A stretch of DNA of 64,000 nt from JACDER01 sp963842575 (GCA_963842575.1 CAWJGS010000004.1:186001-250000), one strand, 5' to 3'. Numbered from the stretch's first letter, positions 52,242 through 63,324 are shown. Notes: generated by a model from the letters alone, not told the origin. Made by a program: numbers and translations.

Positions 52242-53280
52242 GCCTGCGCTCGACCTCGGACCCGCCGTTCTCGGTGTCCGGGAACTCGGCCTCGGTCACT
52301 TCGGGCATCTTGCGCAGCATCGCGAACGAGAGGCCCTCGCGTCCCAGGAAGAACAGCCCGACGCCTATGCCGACGGAGGCTTCGATCGCCTGCAGCCCGA
52401 TCCCGAACGCGAACCCCTTCGCGTAGGGCACGCCGTACTGGACGAGCGGGAGGGCGATGGCCGCCTGCGTGAGCCCGACGTTCCCGGGCCAGAGCGGGAA
52501 GATCGTGGCGACGTTCATCAGCACGAGAACGAGGCCTGCAGCCGGCAGCGGCACGTGGATGTCGAAGCCCTTCATCGCCGTGTAGACGGCGAAGAACTGG
52601 CAAAGCCAGCCCAGGCACTGGAAGAAGATCGCGCCGGCGGCGGGCAGGGGTTCGTGCATCACGGCGAGCCCGTAGCGCGCCATCGTCACGACCCGCTTCA
52701 GCGACCCCGCCTCCTCGAGCACGGAGCGGTGGTGCCGGCGTGCGCTGAAGAAGGCGAGCAGGAAGAGGGCCGAGCCGACCGACACGACCGCGATCAGGCT
52801 TGTCAGCGCCCAGCCGGGGATGTCCGCGGTGGCGAGCACATAGCCGATCAGCAGGAGCGCCGGGACGATGTCGAACACACGGTGGGCGAAGACCGTCCCG
52901 ACGAGCAGCGCCCAGCGGCCGTTCTGCGGCGGGCTCCTCCGCGTCAGCACCGCCACCCGCGCGAGCTCGCCGATCCGGCCGGGCAGGACCGCGTTCGCCA
53001 GCAGCCCGACGCAGAAGGCGGAGAAGACGAGCGGAAACCGCGGCCGCGGCGGAGCCATCGCCTGGTCGATCACGATCTGCCAGGCGATGCTGCGGGCCAC
53101 GATCGAGAGCAGGTTGAGCCCGACGGCCACGGCGACCCACTGCCACTCGACGGCCTGGAAGGCGTCCGGGATCGCCCCCCAGTCCGGGCCGCGCCACCAC
53201 AGCAGCAGGCCGACGATCGCCGCAATCGCGACCATCACCCCGATCCGGAACCAGGGGCTGCGCGGGATATGGAGCTTCAC
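52216..53280 (-). CDS. UPF0104/lysylphosphatidylglycerol-synthase-TM-like flippase protein
   Basis: A 354-residue integral membrane protein with about eight helices. The family core is visible: LNLLSIVARSIAWQIVIDQ, AFCVGLLANAVLPGRIGELARVAVL, VGTVFAHRVFDIVPALLLIGY, and ATIFPLWPGNVGLTQAAIAL. UPF0104 proteins share the transmembrane domain of MprF/AglD and are linked to lipid or glycolipid flipping. The GTG at 53280 overlaps the glycosyltransferase stop (GTGA), which suggests they act on the same glycolipid, for example mannosylated phosphatidylinositol; this is inference. Confidence 0.88.
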   Translation of the reverse strand: MKLHIPRSPWFRIGVMVAIAAIVGLLLWWRGPDWGAIPDAFQAVEWQWVAVAVGLNLLSIVARSIAWQIVIDQAMAPPRPRFPLVFSAFCVGLLANAVLPGRIGELARVAVLTRRSPPQNGRWALLVGTVFAHRVFDIVPALLLIGYVLATADIPGWALTSLIAVVSVGSALFLLAFFSARRHHRSVLEEAGSLKRVVTMARYGLAVMHEPLPAAGAIFFQCLGWLCQFFAVYTAMKGFDIHVPLPAAGLVLVLMNVATIFPLWPGNVGLTQAAIALPLVQYGVPYAKGFAFGIGLQAIEASVGIGVGLFFLGREGLSFAMLRKMPEVTEAEFPDTENGGSEVERRREAPRVSG

Positions 53281-54395
53281 GCCGCCACCTGCTCGTATAT
53301 CTCCGCCAGCCTGCCCGCGATCCGGTCCCAGGAGTAGCGCTCGAGCGCGAGCTTGCGCGCAGCGACGCCGATGGCGGCGCGCCTCTCCTCGTCCGCGAGG
53401 AGGGCGACCACGGCGTCGGCCAGCGCCTCGGGTTCGCCAGGCGGGGCGAGAACCGCAGTTCCCGGCTCGATGACCTCGCGGTAGCCGCCGATGTCGGACG
53501 CGACCACGGGCGTGGCGCAGGCGAACGCGCGGGTGAGCACCATGCCGAAGCTCTCCCCTCCCAGCGAAGGAGCAACCATCACCTTCGCGCTCAGGAGCTC
53601 GCCGGTGAGCTCGTCCTGGCTGAGGAATCCCGCGATCTCGACGCCGTCGTCGCTCACGCCGACACGGCTGAGCACGAGCCGGACCGCGAGCGGGTCGGCG
53701 CCGATGATCCGCAGCACGGCACCCGTGCGCTTGCGGATGTCCGGCCAGGCCCGCAGCAGGACGTGCAGCCCCTTCCGCGAGTCGTGCCGGCCGACGAAGA
53801 GGATGCGGTGCTCCCGGCCGCCTGGGTCGGCTTCGTCCGGAATGAGCGTGCCGTTGGGGACGATCTCCCACTCGCCGGGGATCCAGGCCGCGATCGTTGC
53901 CCGCGCGGGCTCCGACACGGCGATGCGGTAGTCGATCCGGTCCATCAGGAACCCCCACAGCGGCAGGCCGAACCTCATCCAGTCGAGCGGCCCGGAGGCG
54001 TGCCAGGTGCCGACGATGGGACAGCGCGCGAAGGCGAGGGTGGCGACGCAGATCGCCGGGGTCATCGGCTCGTGCAGGTGGAGGACGTCGAAGCGTTCCC
54101 GCTCGAGCACACGGCGGATGCGCGGCACCGATGAAGGGCTGAGGACGATGTTGGGCAGGCTGCCGTTCGCGGGAACGATGACCGAGCGGCCGACGGGGAT
54201 GACGTCCGCGGGCGGCTCGCCGTGGCGCCCTAGGCGCGGGTGAAGGGCGCGTGTGAAGCTCCCCGGAGGGTCGTTGCCCATGATCGTCCGGGTCTCGATC
54301 CCGAGCTTGCCGAGCGCCTGCGCCTGCAGCTCCGCGTGCTCGATGACCGCCCCCCAGAAGGACCAGGAGTACGGAACGACGATCCCGACCTTCAC
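53277..54395 (-). CDS. GT4 glycosyltransferase, PimA-like
   Basis: A 372-residue GT-B glycosyltransferase. The N-terminus MKVGIVVPYSWSFWGAVIEHA resembles the PimA phosphatidylinositol mannosyltransferase start (YS.dvpGGVq.H). Later LHLHEPMTPAICVATL, GTWHASGPLDW, IVPNGTLIP, ILFVGRHDSRKGLHVLL, and the EX7E motif PSLGGESFGMVLTRAFACATPVVASDIGGYREV give the donor site. GDP-mannose donor and lipid acceptor are inferred. It is first in a unit with the flippase-like protein and the glycerate kinase. Confidence 0.9.
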   Translation of the reverse strand: MKVGIVVPYSWSFWGAVIEHAELQAQALGKLGIETRTIMGNDPPGSFTRALHPRLGRHGEPPADVIPVGRSVIVPANGSLPNIVLSPSSVPRIRRVLERERFDVLHLHEPMTPAICVATLAFARCPIVGTWHASGPLDWMRFGLPLWGFLMDRIDYRIAVSEPARATIAAWIPGEWEIVPNGTLIPDEADPGGREHRILFVGRHDSRKGLHVLLRAWPDIRKRTGAVLRIIGADPLAVRLVLSRVGVSDDGVEIAGFLSQDELTGELLSAKVMVAPSLGGESFGMVLTRAFACATPVVASDIGGYREVIEPGTAVLAPPGEPEALADAVVALLADEERRAAIGVAARKLALERYSWDRIAGRLAEIYEQVAA

Positions 54396-54482
54396 GGCGC
54401 TGAGGATACGTCTCTAGGTCGGAATGCCCTGTTTGAAATGGAAGAACTCATCCGGGTCGTACCTCCCACATACACTCGATGA

Positions 54483-55499
54483 ATGAACCTCGACGAGGGT
54501 CTGGCCGAGCTCCACACGCACCTCGGCGGGTCGGTTGCCTCCGAGATCCTGTGGACGCTCGCGCACGAGCAGGGGATCGCCCTGCCGGTCAAGGACTACT
54601 GGGAGTTCGACCGGCTGGTGACGATCGCCGACCCGCGCCGCGTCGACTCGCTCGACGCGCTGAACGAGATCTACCACTGGACGGAGCTCATCCAGTCCAG
54701 CCCGCTCGCGGTGGAGCGGTCTGTCCACCAGGCGATCGGGGGCGCGTATCGCTCGCAGCGGATCACGACGCTCGAGGTGCGCTTCAATCCGATGAAGCGG
54801 AACCGCGGCGGCGAGCGCGACCTCGACCACATCATCATGGCCGCCTCGCGCGGGCTCGACCGCGCCGCGCTCGAGTATCCGCTCGTCCGCGCCGGTCTGA
54901 TCCTGATGATGGACCGGACGTTCACGCGCGAGCAGAACGAGGTGATTATCGAGAAGGCGATCCGCTATGCGCCGCGCGGGGTCGTCGGCGTCGACATCGC
55001 CGGGCCGCGGCCGGGCGGAGCGCGCTATCCCTATCGCGAGCTGGCGCCGCTGGTGGAGGAGGCGCGCTCGGCCGGCCTGGGCGTGACCATCCATGTCGGC
55101 GAGGAAGGCGGCGACCAGGGGATCGAGGAGATCCGGGAGGTGGTGGAGACGCTTGCGCCCGACCGGATCGGGCACGGCATCCTGGCCGCGCGCGACACCG
55201 GCCTGTGCGCCACGCTCGCCCAGGCCGGGATCGTGCTCGAGATCTGCCCGACGTCGAACCTGCTGACCCGGGCGCTGGCGGACGAGGACGAGGTACGGGA
55301 CACGTTCCGGGCGTTCACGGCGGCCGGCGTTCGCTACACGATCGCGACAGACGGGCCCGAGATGATGCGAACGCACTTGCGCGACGAGTTCGAGCTCCTG
55401 CTGCGGATCGGCGCGCTGGACGAGGACGAGCTGACCGAGGCCAACCGCCGCGGCCACGAGGCCAGCTTCATCCGCCACCAGCCGCTCGTCGCCGCGTAA
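54483..55499 (+). CDS. add: Adenosine deaminase
   Basis: Zn-dependent TIM-barrel deaminase converting adenosine to inosine. The 338 residues hold ELHTHLGGSV (two zinc His), HVGEEGGDQGIEEI (catalytic Glu region), RIGHGILAARDTGL, EICPTSNLLTRAL and the Asp in ATDGPEMMRTHL. Length and motif order match the family. The ATG at 54483 lies 6 bp after TACACT and no Shine-Dalgarno is visible, so a leaderless start is possible. An inverted-repeat element follows the gene. Confidence 0.94.
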   Translation: MNLDEGLAELHTHLGGSVASEILWTLAHEQGIALPVKDYWEFDRLVTIADPRRVDSLDALNEIYHWTELIQSSPLAVERSVHQAIGGAYRSQRITTLEVRFNPMKRNRGGERDLDHIIMAASRGLDRAALEYPLVRAGLILMMDRTFTREQNEVIIEKAIRYAPRGVVGVDIAGPRPGGARYPYRELAPLVEEARSAGLGVTIHVGEEGGDQGIEEIREVVETLAPDRIGHGILAARDTGLCATLAQAGIVLEICPTSNLLTRALADEDEVRDTFRAFTAAGVRYTIATDGPEMMRTHLRDEFELLLRIGALDEDELTEANRRGHEASFIRHQPLVAA

Positions 55500-55521
55500 C
55501 AAAAGTGCAACAACCAGCGCC

Positions 55522-55620
55522 GATTTAAACCGGGGTCAGACCCTCTGCCCGTTCGGGACAGCAGCCGCGCCGCAAACCGCACGCTTTTTGTCAAGTCCGG
55601 GGTCAGACCCCGGTTTTAAG
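55522..55620. repeat. Inverted repeat with GGGGTCAGACCCC cores (REP/BIME-like)
   Basis: Two facing copies: TTAAACCGGGGTCAGACCC at the left and, inverted, GGGGTCAGACCCCGGTTTTAA at the right. The right core CCGGGGTCAGACCCCGG (55597-55613) is itself a palindrome. The ~99-bp unit lies in the gap between add and the NlpC/P60 gene (convergent). It could form a large stem-loop. Similar 'GGGGTCWGACCCC' elements often recur across genomes near REP-associated transposases; no transposase is seen here. Confidence 0.7.
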
Positions 55621-55628
55621 GCGCCGGT

Positions 55629-56172
55629 TCAAAGGCGCACGTACCGGTTGAAGCGCGGACGGAGCTCCGCCGGTTCCGGCTCCTCGACAACGCCGTTCAC
55701 GCCTTCGCGCTGGGTCGAGTGGAGGATGCGCCCCGCTCCCAGCCAGAACGCGATGTGGCCCTCGTAGCAGACCAGATCGCCGGGACGAAGCTCGTCCTGT
55801 GCCACCTCTTCGCCGGCCGCCTCCTGCTGGTCGGCGTCGCGCGGGACGAGTCGGCCCGTCCGCCGGTAGGCCATGTGCACGAGGCCGGAGCAGTCGATCC
55901 CGCGCTCCGTCATCCCGCCCCACTCGTACACGGTGCCGAGATACGTGCGCGCGCGCTCGACCGGGTCGTCGCCCTCGGCCGCCATCCATGCAGGATCGCC
56001 CTCGCCGCCCACGACCTCCTCCCGCACCCAGCCTGGATAGTCGTAGGCGGTCACGATCCGCGCCCACCCGTCGCGCCGCTCCTCGACGGTCAGCGGCTCG
56101 CCGGCCAGCACCTGCGTCACCTGCTCGGCGTCGTCCCGTGGCTCCGCGCGCACGGGCGCCAGAGTGGCGGCG

Positions 56173-56192
<20 letters not shown>
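55629..56192 (-). CDS. NlpC/P60 peptidase with SH3 domain (YkfC-like), probably cytoplasmic
   Basis: A C40 cysteine peptidase of 187 residues. An SH3b-like domain (APVRAEPRDDAEQVTQVLAGE, GWARIVTAYDYPGWV) is followed by the NlpC/P60 domain with catalytic Cys101 in GIDCSGLVHMAYRR, His146 in YEGHIAFWLG and a third polar residue region. There is no signal peptide or membrane segment, unlike exported NlpC/P60 enzymes. Coupling to a peptide ABC transporter (20-bp overlap with dppF) suggests it cleaves imported gamma-D-Glu-linked muropeptides, as YkfC does in Bacillus. Confidence 0.87.
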
Positions 56193-57245
<1,053 letters not shown>

Positions 57246-57249
<4 letters not shown>

Positions 57250-58262
57250 ACGGTCGCCGCTTCGCGCGTCCTGGCCCACTCATCAACGGGCACCGGGTTG
57301 AAGCAGGCGACGTAGTGGCCGCGCTCGACCTCGACGAGCGGCGGCACCTCTTTCCGCGACAGGTCGACCTCGAAGCGGCAGCGCGGCTGGAACGGACATG
57401 CCGCCGGCTCCTCGAGCATGTTGCGCGGCTGCCCCTCGATCGGCTTGAGCTTCGTCTTGCGCGAGGCGTCCAGCCGCGGGACGCTCTCGAGGAGACCGAG
57501 CGTGTACGGGTGCCGCGGCCGCGCGAAGAGCTGCGACGCCGACCCGGTCTCCACGAAGAGGCCCGAGTACATGACGTTGACGCGCTCGCACGTCCCGGCA
57601 ACGACGCCGAGGTCGTGCGTGATCATGATCATCGCCGCATTCTCCTCCGCAACGAGCTCGCGGAGCAGGTCGAGGATCTGGGCCTGGATCGTGACGTCGA
57701 GGGCGGTGGTGGGCTCGTCGGCGATGAGGAGCTTCGGCTTGCACGCCAGCGCCATCGCGATCATCGCACGCTGCCGCATCCCGCCCGAGAACTGATGCGG
57801 GTAGTCCTTGATCCGCTTGCTCGCGTTCGGAATCCCGACACGGTCGAGCAGCTCGACCGCGCGGTCGTTCGCCTCCTGCTTCTTCATCTTGAAATGCGCC
57901 TTGAGCTCCTCTCGGATCTGCTTCCCGATCGTCAGCACCGGGTTCAGGCTCGTCATCGGGTCCTGGAAGATCAACGCGATCTCCTTACCCCGGATGCTGC
58001 GCAGGCGCCGATCGGAGAGATGGAGGAGGTCGCGTCCCTCGAAGATCGCCGTGCCCGTCGGGATGCGGCCCGCCCGCGGCAGGATGCCGAGGATCGCGAG
58101 CGCAGTGACGCTCTTCCCGCAGCCGGACTCGCCGACGATTCCGAGCGTCTCCCCGCGCGCGATCTCGAATGAGATCCCGTTGACCGCGTAGACGGTGCCC
58201 CGGCTCGTCCAGAACTGAACGCGGAGGTCCTCCACGCTCAGGAGCGGCTCGGGTGCGCTCAC
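57246..58262 (-). CDS. dppD: Oligo/dipeptide ABC transporter ATPase, DppD/OppD type
   Basis: A 338-residue ATPase: Walker A GESGCGKSV, Q-loop ALIFQDPMTSLNPV, signature QFSGGMRQRAMIAMAL, Walker B LLIADEPTTALDV, H-loop MIMITHDLGVV and a Cys-containing C-terminal CPFQPRCRFE. The GTG at 58262 overlaps the dppC stop (GTGA). It lies second to last in the transporter operon and would form the heterodimer with DppF. Confidence 0.95.
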
Positions 58263-59171
58263 CGGTCCCTCAGCTTGGGGTCGAGAGCCTCGCGCAGGCC
58301 GTCACCGATGAGGTTGAACCCGAGCACCGAGATGACGATGGCGACGCCGGGGAAGACGGCGAGCAACGGGGCGGCGGAGAGGTACTCCTGCGCGTCCGCG
58401 AGCATGTTCCCCCACTCGGGCGTGGACGGATCCTGCGGCCCCAGTCCGAGGAACCCGAGCGCAGCCACGTCGATGATCGCGGTCGCGAGCGCGAGCGTCG
58501 CCTGCACGATCACGGGCCCGAGCGCGTTCGGAAGGATGTGGGAGAACAGGATGGCCGGCCGGCGCACGCCTACCGACCGCGCCGCGAGCACGAAGTCGTT
58601 GTCACGCTGGGCAAGGATCGACCCGCGTAACAACCGCGCAAAGATCGGGATGTTCGTAACCCCGATCGCGACCATGATCTGGTAGATGCGCGGGATCGGG
58701 AGCTCGAGCGCGACGATTCCGATCGCGAGCAGCAGGCCCGGGATCGCGAGGAGCATGTCCATCAGCCGCATGATCACCGAGTCGACGATGCCCCCGACGT
58801 AGCCCGCGATCGCCCCCAGGAGCATTCCGACCGAGAGCCCGACCGACACCGAGACGATGCCGACGATAAGCGAGAGCCGCGCGCCGTAGACGATGCGCGA
58901 GAACGTGTCCTGGCCGACGACGTTCGTGCCGAACCAGTGCGCGGCCGAGGGACCGGGGCAGCAGGTCTCGGGGAGCTGGGTGGGAATCTGTTCCGGCGGA
59001 TACTGGGCGATCAGCGGCGCGAAGAGTCGCGACCACGACAAAGGTGAGGACGAAGATCGCACCGACGATCGCGCTGGGGTTGCGCCGCATGCGGAACCAG
59101 GCGTCGCGCCACAGCCCGCCGGTCGGCGCGTCGAGCGCGAGCTCGGTTGACTCGATTTCCGCGATGCTCAT
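58259..59171 (-). CDS. dppC: Peptide ABC transporter permease DppC, apparent +1 frameshift
   Basis: Inner-membrane permease of about 303 residues when joined. The N-terminus (DAWFRMRRNPSAIVGAIFVLTFVVVA) lies in one frame and the rest (FAPLIAQYPPEQIP through the BPD_transp_1 domain) in the next. One extra base at about 59024-59028 accounts for this. The domain includes GTNVVGQDTFSRIVYGARLSL and the EAA-like loop ILFSHILPNALGPVIVQATL. The ATG at 59171 overlaps the dppB stop by 4 bp. Confidence 0.88.
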
Positions 59172-60175
59172 CGGCTGTACCTGATCCGTGGATTGAAGAA
59201 GGCGTACGACACGTCGACGACGAGGTTGACGATCACGAAGACCAAGGCGAGGAAGAGGATCCCTCCCTGGATCACCGGGTAGTCACGGTTGAAGATGGCC
59301 TGCGTGATCCAGTAGCCGACGCCCGGATACTGGAAGACGGTCTCGGTGAGCACGGCGCCCGAGAGGAGCAGCCCGATCTGGAGGCCGATGATGGTCGAGA
59401 TCGGGAGCATCGCGTTCCGCAGGACGTGCCGTGAGTCCACGATCTGCGGAGAGAGGCCCTTGGCCCGCGCCGTGCGCACGTAGTCCTCGTTCTGCACGTC
59501 GAGAACCGCGGCGCGCGTGATGCGCATGATGATGGCGAGCGGGATCGAGCCGAGCGCGATCGCGGGGAGGATCAGATGCCTGCTCACGTCCCAGAAGGCA
59601 TCCCACCTCCATTCGATGATCGCATCGAGGAGATAGAAGTTCGTCGGATGCTTCATCTCGATCGTCACGGAGATCTGCCCGATGCTGGGCAGCCAGCCGA
59701 GCTTGACCGAGAAGATGTATTTCAGGATCACCGCCAGGAAGAAGATCGGGATGGAGATCCCGATCAGCGACCCGACCAGGGATAAGTGGTCGAACGCGGA
59801 GCCGTGCCACTTGGCGGCGAGGAACCCGAGCGGCAAGCCCACTCCGAGGGCGAAGATCATCGCGACGATCGCGAGCTGCAGGGTCGCCGGGAAGCGCTGC
59901 CTGATCTCGCTCGTGACCGAGCGGCGCGAGGCGATGCTCTGCCCGAGATCGCCCGACGCGGTCGCTTTCAGGTAGTCCCAGTACTGCTCGAAGATCGGCC
60001 GGTCGAGGCCGTACCGGTGCCGGACCTCGGCGATCCGGGCCGCGGTCGAACGCTCACCGAGCAGAGCCTCGGCGGGCCCGCCGGGAAGGGCTCTGATCCA
60101 CAGGAAGACGAGGATCGAGAGCCCGAGAAGGATCGGTACGAGGAGGAGCAGCCGACGGACGACGAAACGCAGCAT
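59168..60175 (-). CDS. dppB: Peptide ABC transporter permease DppB
   Basis: A 335-residue permease with six transmembrane helices: MLRFVVRRLLLLVPILLGLSILVF and ALPGGPAEALLGER at the N-terminus, then FPATLQLAIVAMIFALGVGLPLG, and the EAA loop RTARAKGLSPQIVDSRHVLRNAMLP. This is the standard DppB/OppB layout. It is second in the operon, 37 bp after dppA. Confidence 0.95.
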   Translation of the reverse strand: MLRFVVRRLLLLVPILLGLSILVFLWIRALPGGPAEALLGERSTAARIAEVRHRYGLDRPIFEQYWDYLKATASGDLGQSIASRRSVTSEIRQRFPATLQLAIVAMIFALGVGLPLGFLAAKWHGSAFDHLSLVGSLIGISIPIFFLAVILKYIFSVKLGWLPSIGQISVTIEMKHPTNFYLLDAIIEWRWDAFWDVSRHLILPAIALGSIPLAIIMRITRAAVLDVQNEDYVRTARAKGLSPQIVDSRHVLRNAMLPISTIIGLQIGLLLSGAVLTETVFQYPGVGYWITQAIFNRDYPVIQGGILFLALVFVIVNLVVDVSYAFFNPRIRYSR

Positions 60176-60212
60176 CTACGTCGTCGTCCGCCGGCCGACC
60201 ACTCCTTTCAGC

Positions 60213-61896
60213 CTAGAGCCCTCCGACCGACACGAGGGCGAACGGCTCGAGCGAAACCGGGCTGGGCGTATAGCCCTTGACCGACTTCTTGAACCCGAGC
60301 GCCGGGCTCGTGTGGGCGTAAGGAACTGCGGGCAGGTAGTTCATGATGATCTTGTTTGCCTGCTGGTAGAGCTTGGTGCGCACGGCCTGATTCGTCTGCG
60401 TGCGCGCCTTTTGCAGGATGTTGAAGATCTGGTTGTTGTGGAAGTTGAACTGGGCTGAGTACGAGCCGAAGAAGACGCCGAGGAAGTTGTCGGGGTCTCC
60501 GTAGTCGCCCGTCCAGCCGATCAGGTTCAGATCCCCTGCAGACCCGTCCGTCACCTTGGAGACGTAGTCCGGGCGCCAGTTGGCCGTGTGCGGCGTGACG
60601 TTGAAGCCGGAAGCCTCCAGGCTCGCCTGGAAGACCTCGAAGTTGCGCTTCGGGTCAGGCATGTACGGCCGCGACACCGCCGACGGGTACCAGAAGTCGA
60701 CCTTGCACGGGACATGGCAGCTCGACGAGTTCAGGAGGCTCCTCGCCTTGCTCGGGTTATACGCGTAGGTCTTGACACCCGTCTTCGCGTAGCCGAAGAG
60801 CTGGGGCGGCTGGAACTCCTTGGCCACCACGGCTCCGGGCGGGTACGCCGCCGAGTTGATGAGACCCTTCCGGTTGAGGCCGTAGGCCACCGCCTGGCGG
60901 ACCTTGAGGTCGTTCATCGGCGAACCGGGGCCCTGGTGCATCGTCACGTACGCGACGTTGAACGCAGGCCTCGTGAGCAGCTTGAGCCCCGAGCTGTTCT
61001 TGATCGTGTTGTAGTCCTGGGGTGCGACGAGGTCGTAGCCCATGATCTCGCCCGTCTGGAGCGCCTGGAGGCGGGCGGTGTTGTTGCTGATGGGCCGGAA
61101 GATGACCCTGCCCAGCTTGGCCTTCGTGCCCCAGTAGTTGTTGTTGCGGACGATCTCGAGCTTCTCGCCGACCGTCCACGACTTGAACTTGAACGGGCCC
61201 GTCCCGGTCGGGTGCTTGAAGCCGTACGTCCCGGTGGGCGTGAAGACGCCGTTCCGGATCTCGGCCTTGTTCGCGCCGTACTTCTTCAGCGCGGTCGGGC
61301 TCGCGATCCCGAAGTTCGTGAGCGAAAGCGCCGGGATGAAAGGCCCGAACGGCTTCGCCAGCGTGAACTGCACGCTGTAGGTGCCCTTCGCCTTGCAGCT
61401 CTTGTACAGGCTGGGCGAGAGGTCCTGAGCTCTCGTTCTTCTTGAAGCCAAGGAAGATCGCCTGCCAGTAGTAGGTGGCGTCAGGCGACTGGAACGCTCC
61501 CTTGAAGTTGTACCAGCGGTTGAAGTTGTAACAGACCGCCGCCGCGTTGAACGGCGTCCCGTCGTGGAACTTGACACCGTGGCGGAGGGCGAAGGTCCAT
61601 ACCTTCCCGCCGCCCGAGGTCTTCCAGCTCAGTGCGAGCCCGGGGCGGATCTTGGTCGTCCCGGGTTTGAGGCTGATGAGGCTCTCGAAGATCTGGTCGA
61701 TCACACGCAGAGACTCGCCGTCGGACACGAGCGCCCCGTCCAGCACCACTGGATCAGAGGCCGTCCCGAACACCAGAGTCTTCGCCGCGCTACCGCTCTT
61801 CGATGCCTTGTGCGCCCCGCTGCTCGCACCCACCACCACCAGCGCGATGAGACCCACGCTGATGAGGAGTGCGAGCGTGCGCGATTTTCTCCTCAC
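60213..61896 (-). CDS. dppA: Peptide ABC transporter substrate-binding protein, apparent +1 frameshift
   Basis: Exported cluster C (DppA/OppA) binding protein of about 560 residues. The N-terminus RTLALLISVGLIALVVVGASSG is a signal sequence; no lipobox Cys is evident. Typical blocks: LSWKTSGGGKVWTFALRHGVKFHDGTPF, GTGPFKFKSWTVGEKLEIVRNNNYWG, RQAVAYGLNRKGLI and DFWYPS. A shift near 61428-61432, repaired by removing one base, joins FKKNES to DLSPSLYKSC. GTG at 61896 has AAAGGAG upstream. Confidence 0.88.
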
Positions 61897-61914
61897 GTAA
61901 ATGCTCCTTTCCGC

Positions 61915-61934
61915 GTAACAGCGCTCCCTGTTAC
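61915..61934. promoter_or_regulatory. Dyad GTAACAG-N6-CTGTTAC upstream of dppA
   Basis: A perfect 7-bp inverted repeat with a 6-bp spacer lies 19 bp upstream of the dppA start, just before its Shine-Dalgarno. It could be an operator or an mRNA hairpin controlling the peptide transporter operon. Confidence 0.5.
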
Positions 61935-62039
61935 TTAGACGCGAAAGTATGTAGGCGGTTGGGGTCTACGTCTAGGGGGATCGGCTAAGACCCCTACCGA
62001 AGCGGGATAGAGCGTGGAGGTGGCCGCTCGAGAAGACCG

Positions 62040-63107
62040 CTATGCGGCCGCGACGGAGCTGAGATCGCGGATCGCCGCGAGCCGCGCCAGCGCCTGCGAC
62101 TCGAGCTGGCGGACGCGCTCGCGCGTCAGGTCGAGCTCGTGCCCGATCGCCTCGAGCGTCCACGGCTCGCCCTCGAACCCGAAGCGCAGCTCGAGGATGC
62201 GCCGCTCGCGCTCCGGCAGCGCGTCGAGCGCGCGGCGGACACCCTGCCGGCGCAGCGACTCCTCCGCCTCGTCGAACGGATCGGCGGCCTCGCGGTCGGC
62301 GAAGAGATCGCCGAGCTCGCCCTCGTCGTCGGCGCCGACGCTCTGATTGAGCGACACGGACGCCTGCGCGGCGCCCATCGCCTCGTCCACGTGCTGGATC
62401 GGAAGGCCGGTCGCCTCCGCCAGCTCCTCCTTCGTCGCCTCGCGGCCGAGCTCGACCTCGAGCCGGCGCGCGGCGCGCGAGAGCTTCTGCTGACGCTCGA
62501 CCACGTGCACCGGCACCCGGATGGTGCGCGCGTGGTTCGCGACCGCGCGCTGCACCGACTGGCGGATCCACCAGGTCGCGTACGTGGAGAACTTGAAGCC
62601 GCGGCGCCAGTCGAACTTCTCGACCGCGCGGTTCAGTCCGAGCGTGCCTTCCTGAATAAGGTCGAGAAATGGAACGCCGAGCCCTCGATAACCCTTTGCA
62701 ATGGAGACGACCAGGCGCAGGTTCGACTCGATCATCCGCCGCTTGGCGGTCGGGTCGCCGCGCTCGATCGCCTTCGCGAGCGTGACCTCCTCGGCGGCCG
62801 TCAGGAGCTTGTGCCGCCCCACGTCCGCGAGGAAGAGCTGGAGGCTGTCGGCCGCGCCGGTCAGCGCCTCGGCCGGCGCCGGGGGCGGCTCGGGCGTGCG
62901 TGTCTCGGCCGCCTGCGGCTGGCCGATCTCGAGGCCGTTCGCCTCGAGCTCGCGGCTGAGCTGCTCGATTTCATCCTCGTTCAGCTCATGCTCGAGCGCG
63001 AACGCCTCGAGCTCCGCGGGCTCGATGAACCCGCGCTCCTCCGCGCCCTCGACAAGCGACCGCGCGCCTTCGCTCTCCAACAGCTCGTGCAACTGGTTCT
63101 GAGTCAA
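62040..63107 (-). CDS. rpoD: RNA polymerase primary-type sigma factor (RpoD/SigA)
   Basis: A 355-residue sigma-70 factor. Residues ~1-62 resemble region 1.1. Region 1.2 has LFLADVGRHKLLTAAEEVTLAKAIERGD, region 2 AKRRMIESNLRLVVSIAKGY, FLDLIQEGTLGLNRAVEKFDWRRGFKFSTYATWWIRQSV (regions 2.2-2.4), region 3 (TIRVPVHVVERQQKL), region 4.2 EAIGHELDLTRERVRQLES. It is shorter than enterobacterial RpoD because the non-conserved region is small. The start is TTG at 63107 with GAAAGG upstream. It probably recognises promoters like the one at 30249. Confidence 0.95.
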   Translation of the reverse strand: MTQNQLHELLESEGARSLVEGAEERGFIEPAELEAFALEHELNEDEIEQLSRELEANGLEIGQPQAAETRTPEPPPAPAEALTGAADSLQLFLADVGRHKLLTAAEEVTLAKAIERGDPTAKRRMIESNLRLVVSIAKGYRGLGVPFLDLIQEGTLGLNRAVEKFDWRRGFKFSTYATWWIRQSVQRAVANHARTIRVPVHVVERQQKLSRAARRLEVELGREATKEELAEATGLPIQHVDEAMGAAQASVSLNQSVGADDEGELGDLFADREAADPFDEAEESLRRQGVRRALDALPERERRILELRFGFEGEPWTLEAIGHELDLTRERVRQLESQALARLAAIRDLSSVAAA

Positions 63108-63324
63108 GTGGTCTGCCTTTCTACCTTGTCCCTATGGAGGTTCTGTGGTGTTTCGCACTCTAGGCACACTCTCCTGGAGCATCCACCGAGAACTGTTCCC
63201 TGCGCGGGGCACTCACACACATCGAACGAGACCCCGGTGCCTCTTATTCCGTCGTCGAACGAGGAGACGGTTCGCCTCCCCTCCTACAAGACGCTTAACC
63301 AGGCTAAAAGTTTGCCCTGGACGT
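63108..63324. other. Intergenic region between rpoD and topA
   Basis: 217 bp upstream of rpoD on the minus strand. It should hold the rpoD promoter and the end of the topA transcript. I see no clear -35/-10 pair or terminator hairpin, and no small gene. Confidence 0.4.

Noticed and set aside
54433..54476. TTGAAA and TACACT as a promoter of add
   Set aside because: The spacing of 32 bp is too large for a sigma-70 promoter; TACACT alone is weak evidence.
61971..62000. Hairpin TAGGG...CCCTA as rpoD terminator
   Set aside because: Only five paired bases and no U-tract; not convincing.
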